Source: Clostridiales bacterium (GTDB taxonomy: Bacteria > Bacillota > Clostridia > Oscillospirales > Acutalibacteraceae). From it: a stretch of 16,312 nt of DNA. The position numbers and the translations under genes were made by a program. A model generated the notes under the pieces. The model made no database searches. It worked only from the letters and a program-made list of their open reading frames with translations, and was not told the DNA's origin. Below, one piece after another: positions 1 to 8,091 of the stretch (its first letter is position 1; each line of letters starts with the position of its first letter). The DNA is taken from contig DYBQ01000051.1 in NCBI GenBank assembly GCA_019418545.1, forward strand, positions 1 through 16,312. Reading direction: 5' to 3'.

Positions 1-1
1 G

Positions 2-115
2 AACCTGTTTATCCTGTTAATTTTATTTTTTATGCATAACGAAAGTACGCGGGATTTTTTGCCGGTAGTAAAGTTTGATATCAAAAAACTGGAAGAATAT
101 TTTTTAAATAAATAA
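2..115 (+). CDS. 3' end of an unidentified upstream gene (partial)
   Basis: An open frame enters from the left edge and stops at TAA 113-115, giving 37 residues. It starts with a very hydrophobic stretch (NLFILLILFF) that could be the end of a membrane helix, followed by a charged tail ending KKLEEYFLNK. Another frame is closed by TAA at 37-39. The stop lies 35 bases before the next start, a normal operon-like spacing. The product cannot be identified from so short a tail. A chance open frame in AT-rich DNA is the main alternative. Confidence 0.4.
   Translation, partial: NLFILLILFFMHNESTRDFLPVVKFDIKKLEEYFLNK
75..103 (+). promoter_or_regulatory. candidate sigma-A promoter ahead of the operon
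   Basis: TTGATA (75-80, five of six matches to TTGACA) is separated by 17 bases from TATTTT (98-103, four of six matches to TATAAT). It lies about 50 bases before the first gene's start, inside the tail of the possible upstream gene. A second TAAAAT box at 123-128 has only a T-run at the -35 position. Such matches are common in AT-rich DNA, so this is tentative. Confidence 0.3.
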
Positions 116-150
116 GTGGTCATAAAATTAGGCAATGAGGAGGCTGTATT

Positions 151-1302
151 ATGGCGCTGATAGACAGAATCAAATATGACGGTGACCCACAAGGACATCC
201 ATGGCTGATTTATAAATATCCGGGAGAGTCCTTTGTTCTGGGCTCCCAATTGATTGTAGGGCAGGGACAGGAAGCGCTGTTTTTTAAGGGAGGAAAAGCG
301 CTGGATTTGTTTGGACCGGATACTTATACCCTCCATACCGGAAATCTTCCTCTTCTCAATCGTCTGGTGAATCTTCCCTTTGGTGGGAAGACGCCTTTTA
401 CGGCAGAAATCTATTATATCAATAAAACATCCCGTCTCGATATGAACTGGGGGACCTCTACACCGTTTCAATTAGAAGACCCCAAATATGGAATCTTGCT
501 GTCCATCCGCTGCCATGGTACCTATGGAATCCGCATTGATGATTCCCGTATGTTTGTTTCCGAGCTGGTTGGCGTGGCAACCGGGGGGACTACACTGAAT
601 CACCTGTTTGTGTCAAGATATTTCAGCGGCCTTTTAACTTCCCGGATTAAAACCATTATCTCTGCCTTTATGATTCGGCAAAAAATTTCGTTTTTAGAAG
701 TGACCCCTTGGCTGCAGGAGCTTTCTCAGGAATGCGAAAGGGAAGTCAAAACAGAATTTCAGCGCTTTGGCGCAGAATTGGTAAACTTTTTTATTGAAAC
801 AGTCTCCCCGCCAAAAGAGGAGTTTGAAAAGCTGCGTCAGTATAAAGAAGAATTGGCTCTGGGCGGGGATTTTTATACCCAGCGCCGTTCACTGGACATT
901 CTCGAAAAAATGGCCGACAACCCCAATTCCGGCGGAATCGCTGGGGCTGGATTGGGCCTTGGGATGGGAATAGGGATGGCGCAGAATGCAGGTGGTATGT
1001 TTGGCGGGATGATGGACCGTATGAACATACAGACGCCGGCTTCTGTTGGGCCGTCTCAAGCTGGAGCAGGGACTCCCTGTCCAAAATGCGGAGCAGTGAT
1101 TCCTGCAGGGCAGAAATTTTGCGGAAGCTGTGGAACAGCAGCCGTGTTGGAAGAAGTTTGTCCTCAATGCGGCGCAAAAAATCCGGCAGGACAAAAGTTT
1201 TGCGGAAATTGTGGTGGGAAACTTCATAACCAGTGCAGTGCCTGCGGAGCCGATAACCCACCTTCTCAAAAATTCTGCGGAAATTGCGGGGCAAAGCTGT
1301 AA
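151..1302 (+). CDS. SPFH-domain protein with three C-terminal zinc ribbons (virion core protein-like)
   Basis: This 383-residue protein has an AGGAGG site at 138-143, seven bases before the ATG. Residues about 30-240 match the SPFH/band-7-like family often annotated as virion core protein: SQLIVGQGQEALFF, the FGPDTYTL segment, the NLPLL segment and the FGGKTPF segment are all recognisable. Next come a predicted helix and a Gly/Met-rich flexible stretch (about 261-290). Three four-cysteine zinc ribbons follow, with C310/C313/C324/C327, C337/C340/C351/C354 and C362/C365/C376/C379. There is no signal peptide or clear membrane helix, so it is probably cytoplasmic or membrane-associated. The family's job is not well established. 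SPFH proteins generally oligomerise at membranes, and the ribbons probably bind protein or nucleic acid. It is first in the string and ends 17 bases before the EssC start, so it is probably co-transcribed with the secretion genes. A direct role in secretion is inference. Confidence 0.9.
   Translation: MALIDRIKYDGDPQGHPWLIYKYPGESFVLGSQLIVGQGQEALFFKGGKALDLFGPDTYTLHTGNLPLLNRLVNLPFGGKTPFTAEIYYINKTSRLDMNWGTSTPFQLEDPKYGILLSIRCHGTYGIRIDDSRMFVSELVGVATGGTTLNHLFVSRYFSGLLTSRIKTIISAFMIRQKISFLEVTPWLQELSQECEREVKTEFQRFGAELVNFFIETVSPPKEEFEKLRQYKEELALGGDFYTQRRSLDILEKMADNPNSGGIAGAGLGLGMGIGMAQNAGGMFGGMMDRMNIQTPASVGPSQAGAGTPCPKCGAVIPAGQKFCGSCGTAAVLEEVCPQCGAKNPAGQKFCGNCGGKLHNQCSACGADNPPSQKFCGNCGAKL
1078..1290 (+). 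repeat. tandem zinc-ribbon coding repeats
   Basis: Three consecutive copies of a C-x2-C-x10-C-x2-C ribbon start at residues 310, 337 and 362 of the SPFH protein, a period of 27 and then 25 codons. All share the core QKFCG-x-CG. The close similarity of the copies suggests recent internal duplication of one ribbon. Confidence 0.75.
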
Positions 1303-1319
1303 AGGAGCACAGGTAGGGT

Positions 1320-4300
1320 ATGAACAGATATTTTGTAATTTTTTATGTGGCAAATCGCTGCTATCAGTACCGTTTGGAAGATGTTTTGGACGCTTGCAGC
1401 GATGGAATGGTGGATGGCTCGTTTATTCCAATCGCAAAAAAGCTGCTGTTTCCGGTAGACTGCACCAATGAGACCTATTGGATTCAGGGCGGCCGCAACG
1501 GCTGGAAAGTTTTGTGTAATGACAAGGAAGTGACGCAGCCCCAGGCAGTACGGCATGGGGACTATCTGGAAATATACCGGGGAAATATTTCCTATGATTT
1601 GCTTTTTCTGTCTACCCGCAGAATTTCCCTGAGCAACCGGCGCATAGCATTGGAAAGAAATCGAAATCTTTTTATTGGAAGAGCGGAGCAGTCCAACATC
1701 GTAATCGATATCAGCGGATATGTCCCCTCCAAACATGCAGCAATCCGTGTAGACGGAGAAGGCCGGGTGTTTTTGGAGGATTTGGCGCGAAAAAAAGGGA
1801 TTTATGTCAATGGAAAGCGGCAGGTTTCCTGCGAGCTTCACTGTGGGGACCAAATACAAATTATGGGGCAAACGCTGGTTTGCATGAACGGTTTTCTGCT
1901 GGTTCCGGCTTCCTTGCAGGTAAATGGGCTTACCTGCTGTCAGCAGCTTCCCATGGCGGCCGTGCCCTCGGAAATGCAGGAAGAAGAAGCTTATGTCCGA
2001 ACCCCCCGGATTTTAAAGTCTTTGGATGAAGGGGAAGTTGTGATTGATGCTCCAACACCGCCGCAAAAACTGAAACAGCAGCCGTTTTTGCTGGTTGCCG
2101 GACCATCGGCTACTATGGCGATGGCAATGCTGGCCTCCCTGGGAGTGACGATTTACAATTCCCTCAATAATGGGAGCTATGCTTCCATTGTAACCGGTGC
2201 AGTTATGGCATTCAGTATGCTGTTGGGAGCCATTATGTGGCCCAGCTTACAGCGGCGTTATCAAAAAAAGCAGTCAGAAGCCAATGAAGCCTGGCGGGTT
2301 TCCCGATATAATGCCTATTTGCAGGAGCGGGAAAAGGAAATAGAGGCAAAGTATCGGAGAAATATTCGGGTTTGGAATGAAAATCTTTTTCCGGGACCGG
2401 AGCAATTGATGCAGTATGCAGCAGAGCGCAGCCGGTGCCTTTGGGACCGTATGCCTCAGGATGAGGACTTCCTTTCTGTCCGTTTGGGACTGGGGGAACA
2501 TCCCTTTGAAACCACGATTAAGTGCCCGCCAAAGGGCTTTGTACTGGAAGAAGACTCTATGGTGGACAAAGCCTTGGAGCTTGGGGAGAGATACAGCAAA
2601 ATGCAGGGAATCCCCATGGTTCTTTCGCTGATGGAAAAGCGCGTAGTTGGCGTCGTTGGCCATCGGGATAAGATTATGGAAACCCTTCGGTGCATGATAT
2701 TGGGGATTTGCGTCCAGCATTCTTATGACGAAGTGAAAATCGTGCTGGTGTGCAATCGGGCACAGAGCCGGGAAGTGGAATATGCGTTTGAGCTTCCCCA
2801 TATTTGGAGCGCCGACCACACAGTGAGATACTTAGCACAGACGAAAGAAGAGGTTCAGGGGTTATTCAGCGGTATTGATGAAAGCCTTCAGGAAAGAGAA
2901 ACCCTTTTGGAAAAAGAGAGCCCCCGAATCCCTCATTATGTTTTCTTTGTTCTGGACAGACGTTTAACAGAGGATGCACCTTTAATGAGAATCCTTTTGC
3001 AGGCCGACAATCAGGTTGGTGTGTCTGCCTGTTTTGTGGAGGAAAAATTCGCTTCGATTCCCAAAGAGTGTACTGCCATCATTCAAAACGACAGTGATGT
3101 TTGCGGAATTTATGTTAAAAACGAGAACAACAACCGTTTTCTGCAATTTCAGCCGGACACCCTGCCTCTTTCCCAAATGGAAAGCTGTGCTGACGAGCTT
3201 TCCCGGATTCCGGTGCATACAGAGCGGGCACAGCTGAGTGTTCCCGAACGGGTGACCTTCTTAAACATGTACCGAGTGGGAAACATTGGCGCACTCAAAA
3301 TTGCGGACCGGTGGGATAACAACAATTCCAACCAAACGCTGGCAGCGCCTATTGGAATCCGTGCAGGCGGAGAAGCCTTTTGTTTGGATATACACGAAAA
3401 ACATCATGGATGCCATGGTCTGGTTGCAGGTATGACCGGTTCCGGTAAGAGTGAATTTTTGCAGGCGTATATTCTTTCTATGCTGATTAACTATAGCCCC
3501 AACGAGGTAGCGTTTGTTCTGGTGGACTTTAAGGGCGGAGATATGGCTCGGCCTTTCCTCAAGTCGCCTCATTTGGCAGCCACCATTTCCAATCTTTCTG
3601 GCAATATTCTCTATCGGGCTTATGTATCGCTGCAGGCAGAGGTGAAATCACGTCAGCGGATTTTTAATGAAGCGGCAGAACAGCTGGGGATTGACAAAAT
3701 CGATATCAATTCCTATCACAAGTATTTCAAAGAGAAAAAGCTTACGAAACCACTGCCCCATCTGATTATTGTGATTGATGAATTTGCCCAGCTGAAACAG
3801 CAGCACACAGAGTTTATGTCCCGATTGATTGACATTGCACAGGTAGGCCGAAGCCTTGGAATCCACTTGATTTTGGCAACGCAAAAGCCCAGCGGCGTGG
3901 TGGACCCTCAAATCTGGAGTAACTCCCGTTTCCGTGTGTGCCTGAAGGTGCTGGGAAAAGAGGACAGCAGTGAAATGATTGGCCGTCAGGATGCAGCCCT
4001 GATTAAGCTGCCGGGACGAGCCTATGTACAGGTTGGATATGATGAAGTGTTTGAACAAATCCAGTCCGGCTACAGCGGGGCTGCCTATACCCCTATGGAC
4101 AGTTTTGTGGATGAAGATGCAGTAACTGTCAAAATGGTAGATTCCACAGCTTCTGCCCTGAGAATTGCCCGGGATGTCCAAAAATCCGGTGGGAAATCAG
4201 AGCGTACACAGCTGGAAGAAACCGTGCTGGAAATTAACCGGATTGCCAAGGCAAGAGGGGTTCATGCTGCTCCACTTTGGCTGCCCACACTGCAGGAAAT

Positions 4301-5978
4301 GATTTCGTTGGAGCAGTGTGACGAGGCCTTCCAACCCTTTGAAAAGGCAGAGTGGGACAAGCAGCCGGGATATGAAACCATTTGCGGTATGATGGATTTG
4401 CCGGAATCCCAGCAGCAGATTCCCTATGCAATTGATTTTGTCCGCGACGGGCATTTGGCGGTTTATGGAACAGGCGGCTCTGGAAAGACCCAAATGGTTC
4501 AAACGATTCTGTATGCCATGGCAAGAAAGTATTCTCCTGAAAGATTACAGATGTTCCTGTTGGATTTTGGCGGCAGAGCTTTACAGACCACTATGTCCGC
4601 AATGCCTCATTGCATCAACTCAGCTTGTGGAGATGAGGAAGAAAAAGTTGTCTATATTCTTGGACAACTGCAGGCCATGATAGAAGAGCGGAAAGAACTG
4701 TTTTCTCAAAAACGCTGTTCTTCCTTTGAATCCTATTTGCAAATGGGAAATACGCTTCCTATGGTCTTGGTAGTACTGGACAACTACTCTGCTTTCCGGG
4801 AAAAAATGTATAAGCAGGAAGATGAAATTCTTCGATTGGCCAGCTCGGCAAAAGCCTATGGGATTTTTTTGATAATCACTGGCAACAGCAAAAACGCTAT
4901 CTACTATAAGGTAGCAGAGCATATTACCAATCGAATTGCTTTCCGAATGACCGATAAATTAAATTACCGTGACGTACTTAACAATATCCCTGTTCCCATT
5001 GAGCCGGAGAATATCAAAGGACGGGCACTGACAGTGTATCAGAAAAAGGCAGTGGAAGTGCAGATTGCCTTGCCAATCATTGCTGAAAATGAAAACAGCC
5101 GTGTGGAATGGCTGGAAGCAGAGTTCAAAAAAATGAATGAAGCCTGGGGTGGAAAAGCGCTGTCCATACCGGAGATTCAGGAAAAACAGGCGCCAGCTGC
5201 AGCCCCCTCAAATGCTGTACAAAAGCCGGTTCCTCAAAAGGCCGCCCCGCAAGCAGTGCTTCCGGTTCCAAAACTTAGGGAACACAGCCTGATTGCCGGA
5301 AAATCACTGCTTAGCGGACAGCCTCAGGGGTTTGAACTGATGGATATGCAGAATGTCTTTGTCGGGAACCCCTTTGGGTATGGATTGCCGCCAGCTATTA
5401 TAAGAAGTATAAACGCTTTGCCCAATCATGTCTGTTATGTGTTTGACTCGGCAGGCTATGACTCTTCGGCGGCACTGGAGAAAGATATCATGGCGGCCAG
5501 TGCCGAGGATATTTCCAAAATGATTGTGCTTTTGGACAAGGCTGTCACAGAACGCTCCAAACAGGCAGCTTCCTTACAGGAAATGGGCTTGTCCAAGGAA
5601 GAAATCTATGGGAACATGCAGCAATATTCCCGTGTTTTTGTCGTAATCCAAGGCTTCTCCGATTTCTATGATACGATTTCTGATGAAGATTTGGAAAAAC
5701 TTGAACGTCTGCTGCGAAAAACTGAAAATACCTGCATTTATTTTATCGTTACCGATGATATGAAGCGCATCACGGATTATTGCGGTACGGAGCTTTATAT
5801 CCGGCTGGTAAAAAGCGACACGGGTCTCATCCTTGGCGGAAGTATCAGCGACCAGACGGCGGCCATTTTGCAAAACGCGTTCCGAGATATTCCCGCTGCA
5901 ATGCGGCAGAAGCCTTTGAAACAAAGCCAGGCGCTGCTGTATATTGGAAACGACTCTTCGGCAATTGAGGCAGAATGA
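1320..5978 (+). CDS. essC: EssC-type FHA/FtsK-SpoIIIE ATPase of the type VII secretion system
   Basis: This 1552-residue protein is the motor of WXG100 secretion and is slightly longer than typical EssC. Residues 1-100 look like a degenerate FHA fold. Residues 115-190 form a clearer FHA domain with IGR (119-121), SKHA (137-140) and VNG (163-165). The serine usually three residues before the FHA histidine is Pro136. Two membrane helices (about 256-279 and 288-307) are followed by a basic, probably helical stretch. ATPase domain 1 is intact, with Walker A GMTGSGKS (704-711) and Walker B LIIVIDE (815-821). Domain 2 keeps Walker A GTGGSGKT (1050-1057), but its Walker B is VVLDN (1151-1155), with Asn in place of the catalytic Glu. 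A Pro/Ala linker (about 1290-1321) leads to domain 3, whose nucleotide motifs are lost: GNPFGYG at 1349-1355, and FVVIQ (1440-1444) at the Walker B position. In this family the later domains bind substrate signals. An AAAGGAG at 1301-1307 overlaps the previous stop. Confidence 0.96.
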   Translation: MNRYFVIFYVANRCYQYRLEDVLDACSDGMVDGSFIPIAKKLLFPVDCTNETYWIQGGRNGWKVLCNDKEVTQPQAVRHGDYLEIYRGNISYDLLFLSTRRISLSNRRIALERNRNLFIGRAEQSNIVIDISGYVPSKHAAIRVDGEGRVFLEDLARKKGIYVNGKRQVSCELHCGDQIQIMGQTLVCMNGFLLVPASLQVNGLTCCQQLPMAAVPSEMQEEEAYVRTPRILKSLDEGEVVIDAPTPPQKLKQQPFLLVAGPSATMAMAMLASLGVTIYNSLNNGSYASIVTGAVMAFSMLLGAIMWPSLQRRYQKKQSEANEAWRVSRYNAYLQEREKEIEAKYRRNIRVWNENLFPGPEQLMQYAAERSRCLWDRMPQDEDFLSVRLGLGEHPFETTIKCPPKGFVLEEDSMVDKALELGERYSKMQGIPMVLSLMEKRVVGVVGHRDKIMETLRCMILGICVQHSYDEVKIVLVCNRAQSREVEYAFELPHIWSADHTVRYLAQTKEEVQGLFSGIDESLQERETLLEKESPRIPHYVFFVLDRRLTEDAPLMRILLQADNQVGVSACFVEEKFASIPKECTAIIQNDSDVCGIYVKNENNNRFLQFQPDTLPLSQMESCADELSRIPVHTERAQLSVPERVTFLNMYRVGNIGALKIADRWDNNNSNQTLAAPIGIRAGGEAFCLDIHEKHHGCHGLVAGMTGSGKSEFLQAYILSMLINYSPNEVAFVLVDFKGGDMARPFLKSPHLAATISNLSGNILYRAYVSLQAEVKSRQRIFNEAAEQLGIDKIDINSYHKYFKEKKLTKPLPHLIIVIDEFAQLKQQHTEFMSRLIDIAQVGRSLGIHLILATQKPSGVVDPQIWSNSRFRVCLKVLGKEDSSEMIGRQDAALIKLPGRAYVQVGYDEVFEQIQSGYSGAAYTPMDSFVDEDAVTVKMVDSTASALRIARDVQKSGGKSERTQLEETVLEINRIAKARGVHAAPLWLPTLQEMISLEQCDEAFQPFEKAEWDKQPGYETICGMMDLPESQQQIPYAIDFVRDGHLAVYGTGGSGKTQMVQTILYAMARKYSPERLQMFLLDFGGRALQTTMSAMPHCINSACGDEEEKVVYILGQLQAMIEERKELFSQKRCSSFESYLQMGNTLPMVLVVLDNYSAFREKMYKQEDEILRLASSAKAYGIFLIITGNSKNAIYYKVAEHITNRIAFRMTDKLNYRDVLNNIPVPIEPENIKGRALTVYQKKAVEVQIALPIIAENENSRVEWLEAEFKKMNEAWGGKALSIPEIQEKQAPAAAPSNAVQKPVPQKAAPQAVLPVPKLREHSLIAGKSLLSGQPQGFELMDMQNVFVGNPFGYGLPPAIIRSINALPNHVCYVFDSAGYDSSAALEKDIMAASAEDISKMIVLLDKAVTERSKQAASLQEMGLSKEEIYGNMQQYSRVFVVIQGFSDFYDTISDEDLEKLERLLRKTENTCIYFIVTDDMKRITDYCGTELYIRLVKSDTGLILGGSISDQTAAILQNAFRDIPAAMRQKPLKQSQALLYIGNDSSAIEAE

Positions 5979-5999
5979 TAAAAAGGAGGGCGGTAATTA

Positions 6000-6776
6000 A
6001 TGCATCTTCAGGATTTTGGAATCTTTTTGACGGCTGATGAACTGTATGCAATGGCCGGTGCTTTTCAGCTTCCCTCATTTTTCTGCTCTTATATAGAAGA
6101 TACCCACAGTGAGATAACTGCTGAAGAGGCCGAGGCCTTTTGGGAAAAATGCCGGAAGGGGTTGGTAGACAAAAAGTATTTGCTGGAGGATGAGGAGGGA
6201 AATCTTTTAGCAAATCCCGGATTTCTGTATATACTGGGTTCCTGTTTTGCAGCTGAAAAAGCGATGGCTGTCCAATATACGGGAAAAGGCGAGACCTTGT
6301 GGGACAGGAACCTGTACATAACAGAGGAGGGAATAGTCTGGATTAGCAGGCAGAAGGACGGCAGGCTGAGAATTGTCCCCACAAGCCGGAAGGTTATCCA
6401 TACAGAGCTGCACCGGATTGTGGAAGAAATCCCAAATGAAAAGGCGGACTTAAAAATCGTATTGTCAGCCCGAGAATATCTGGGGCTTACCGCTGCGGTT
6501 AATATGAAAAACCAAGAGCGGGTACATGAGATTCTGGAAGGGCAGCTTTCAGACAAGGCGGCATTTGAAAACTTTTGGTCGGCCTTTGGCGAAAAGGAGA
6601 ATCAGCTGACAATTGTGGAAAACAACTCGCTGAAACGGGAAACACAAATTACGCTGCTGTTTTTCTCCAAAAAAGGAGCCTGGTCCCTGGTACAGCAAGA
6701 CAACTCCTATGTTTTCCAAACAGTATCCCATGGCCAAATGATAGCGGCACTGGATAAAATGACAGAACCGGGGTGA
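6000..6776 (+). CDS. unrecognised type VII locus protein, 258 residues
   Basis: The start is supported by AAGGAGGG (5983-5990), nine bases before the ATG and 21 bases after the EssC stop. The protein is soluble, with no signal peptide or membrane segment. The first ~90 residues look helical with a winged-helix flavour (FLTADELYAMAG, then a KGLVDKKYLLEDEEGN segment). The remainder alternates short strands and helices (LYITEEGIVWI, RLRIVPTSRKV, then VLSAREYLGLTAAV). Size, acidic character and place between the ATPase and YukD recall EspG-type substrate chaperones of actinobacterial ESX systems, but no diagnostic motif is visible, so that reading is only an inference from position and general architecture. 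It ends four bases before the YukD start, which points to translational coupling. A transcriptional regulator is a less likely alternative. Confidence 0.9.
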   Translation: MHLQDFGIFLTADELYAMAGAFQLPSFFCSYIEDTHSEITAEEAEAFWEKCRKGLVDKKYLLEDEEGNLLANPGFLYILGSCFAAEKAMAVQYTGKGETLWDRNLYITEEGIVWISRQKDGRLRIVPTSRKVIHTELHRIVEEIPNEKADLKIVLSAREYLGLTAAVNMKNQERVHEILEGQLSDKAAFENFWSAFGEKENQLTIVENNSLKRETQITLLFFSKKGAWSLVQQDNSYVFQTVSHGQMIAALDKMTEPG

Positions 6777-6780
6777 GACA

Positions 6781-7035
6781 ATGAAACAGAAATTATCAGT
6801 GAAGATTATCATTCCCGGGTTGAATTTGGAGCATGATTTTCTTTTGCCAGATGCAATGGCAATAAAACAGATTGTGCAGCTTATTCTTCGGATTCTTCAT
6901 GAGGAATATTCGGGACTATGCCCGGAAAGCACCGCAGTCAGCCTGTTTCGGGCAGACACAGGGGAACTGCTGAAAGAAACACTCACTCCCAGACAGCTGG
7001 GAATCCAAAACGGCGATAAGCTGGTGTTGGGATAA
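6781..7035 (+). CDS. yukD: YukD/EsaB ubiquitin-like protein
   Basis: This 84-residue protein has the beta-grasp pattern of YukD/EsaB: an N-terminal strand (LSVKIIIPG), the segment HDFLLPDAMAIKQIVQLIL as second strand and helix, and a C-terminal LGIQNGDKLVLG. In Bacillus and Staphylococcus this protein is a small cytoplasmic component needed for WXG100 secretion or its regulation, and it is not a conjugated modifier. The chain ends in a single Gly after LVL, with no GG tail, which agrees with a non-conjugating role. It begins four bases after the preceding stop, and its GGGGTGA ribosome site overlaps that gene's end. The family assignment is strong and the exact role here is inferred from homologous systems. 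Confidence 0.88.
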   Translation: MKQKLSVKIIIPGLNLEHDFLLPDAMAIKQIVQLILRILHEEYSGLCPESTAVSLFRADTGELLKETLTPRQLGIQNGDKLVLG

Positions 7036-7068
7036 GGGACGATTTTTTGGGAAAGGAGGCACAGTGTG

Positions 7069-7368
7069 ATGGCGAACCTTCGCATCAATTATCAGTCGGT
7101 GATGAACCGTGCACAGGAAATGGAAAATCAAATTACAAGGCTTTCCCGAGAAATCAATTCCATGGAATCCCTTCGGGACCAAAGCAGAGCTTGCTGGGAT
7201 GGGCCAGCGTCGGAGGTATTCCGACGAAAGCTGGACCAGTTGATTGATAACACCCGTGCAACCCAGCGGCGCATGAAAAACGTGGTGGAGGATATCCGCA
7301 CCGTGGCAGACAGAATCCGTCGGGAAGACGAGGAGCTGGCAAAACGGGCGGCGCAGCTGAAAGAATAA
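7069..7368 (+). CDS. WXG100-type protein A (WDG motif)
   Basis: This 99-residue helical hairpin carries CWDGPASEVF, with the turn motif at W43-D44-G45. That placement and length are typical of WXG100/ESAT-6 proteins. AGGAGG (7054-7059) sits nine bases before the ATG at 7069. A GTG at 7066 is also in frame but only six bases from the site, so ATG is preferred. The C-terminal half is unusually rich in Arg and Glu (RIRREDEELAKRAAQLKE) and no YxxxD/E export signal is present. It may therefore be a non-signalling partner in a heterodimer or an accessory protein that stays in the cell, but this is inference. It is the first of three WXG100 genes and is followed by a 71-base gap containing hairpins. 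Confidence 0.88.
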   Translation: MANLRINYQSVMNRAQEMENQITRLSREINSMESLRDQSRACWDGPASEVFRRKLDQLIDNTRATQRRMKNVVEDIRTVADRIRREDEELAKRAAQLKE

Positions 7369-7375
7369 GGCAACC

Positions 7376-7419
7376 ATTTGGGCAACCAAATTTGCATAAA
7401 AAGTGGGGGGATTTCCCCC
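7376..7419 (+). promoter_or_regulatory. two hairpins between WXG100 genes A and B
   Basis: ATTTGG (7376-7381) and CCAAAT (7386-7391) form a perfect 6-bp stem with a GCAA tetraloop, a stable GNRA type. Fourteen bases later GGGGG (7406-7410) and CCCCC (7415-7419) form a 5-bp stem with an ATTT loop, just ahead of the AAAGGAG (7424-7430) of WXG100 gene B. The octamer GGCAACCA also occurs twice (7369-7376, 7381-7388). No T-run follows either stem, so RNA processing, stabilisation or control of ribosome access is more likely than termination. Confidence 0.45.
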
Positions 7420-7439
7420 GATGAAAGGAGTCAATTATT

Positions 7440-7757
7440 ATGGCGGGTAGCGAATGGTCGGTTGAAACCGAGAGATTAACATCAGCGGCAGAAGAGGTAA
7501 ACACAAGGATTACCAAATACAATCAGGAATGGCAGAAGCTGTATACCGAAGTGCAGAATCTTCGCACCAGCGCGTGGACAGGTGTAGCAAGCGAGACTTT
7601 TAACAGCAAGCTGGAGGGCTATCGGGACGATTTTGAGCAGATGGCTAAGGTACTGACCAGCTTTGTAGACTTCTTGAAAACAGCAGCGGCCAAGTATGAA
7701 AACACCGAAGAAGCCGTTAAAGATGCAGCCGGCGAACTGAATACCGGCGCTAACTGA
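7440..7757 (+). CDS. WXG100-type protein B (WTG motif with YxxxE signal)
   Basis: This 105-residue helical hairpin has W46-T47-G48 in the turn (SAWTGVASETF). After the second helix it carries Y86-ENT-E90, matching the YxxxD/E export signal of type VII substrates. AAAGGAG (7424-7430) is nine bases before the ATG. It is the only one of the three small WXG proteins here with the full bipartite signature, so it is the best candidate for the classical secreted EsxA-like substrate. No signal peptide is present, as expected for the family. The acidic C-terminal tail after the signal is short. Assignment to the WXG100 family is firm, and equivalence to EsxA of model organisms is inferred. Confidence 0.93.
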   Translation: MAGSEWSVETERLTSAAEEVNTRITKYNQEWQKLYTEVQNLRTSAWTGVASETFNSKLEGYRDDFEQMAKVLTSFVDFLKTAAAKYENTEEAVKDAAGELNTGAN

Positions 7758-7773
7758 GCAGGAGGGATTAAGC

Positions 7774-8073
7774 ATGGCATCCATTAAAGTCAATTCAACT
7801 TCTATGAGAGAAAAAGCCAATACATTCCGCGGCGTGGCTACATCTGTAAAAACCTGCACTGATGAGATGACCCAGCAGGTAGAAAGCCTTCGCAGTACCT
7901 GGGAAGGGGAAGCAGGCGAAACAGCGGTTACAAAATTCAAAGAGCTTTCCGGTAAATTTGAAGAGCTGTATAACACTATCAACCAATATGCATCATTCTT
8001 GGATGAGGCGGCAGAGGCTTATGATAAGAGCCACAGCGAAGTTGTGAGTGCAGCAGAAGGCCAGCAGAGCTGA
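7774..8073 (+). CDS. WXG100-type protein C (WEG motif)
   Basis: This 99-residue helical hairpin has W43-E44-G45 (STWEGEAGETAV). AGGAGGG (7760-7766) lies seven bases before the ATG, 16 bases after the stop of protein B. Near the C-terminus AEAYDKSHSE resembles an export signal but has His at the acidic position (Y83-x3-H87). The N-terminus (IKVNSTSM) closely resembles that of the large substrate encoded next (IKVNTSQL), which suggests common descent. It may be secreted on its own or pair with another WXG protein in the locus. A probable attenuator hairpin follows its stop. Confidence 0.92.
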   Translation: MASIKVNSTSMREKANTFRGVATSVKTCTDEMTQQVESLRSTWEGEAGETAVTKFKELSGKFEELYNTINQYASFLDEAAEAYDKSHSEVVSAAEGQQS

Positions 8074-8091
8074 TAGCCGATAACGGATAGG

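Noticed and set aside
1266..1871. A 201-codon minus-strand open frame across the start of essC
   Set aside because: It has no ribosome site, no recognisable composition, and overlaps the FHA coding region on the other strand.
7369..7388. Start of a CRISPR or other repeat array (GGCAACCA twice)
   Set aside because: There are only two copies of eight bases, with no regular spacers and no cas genes.
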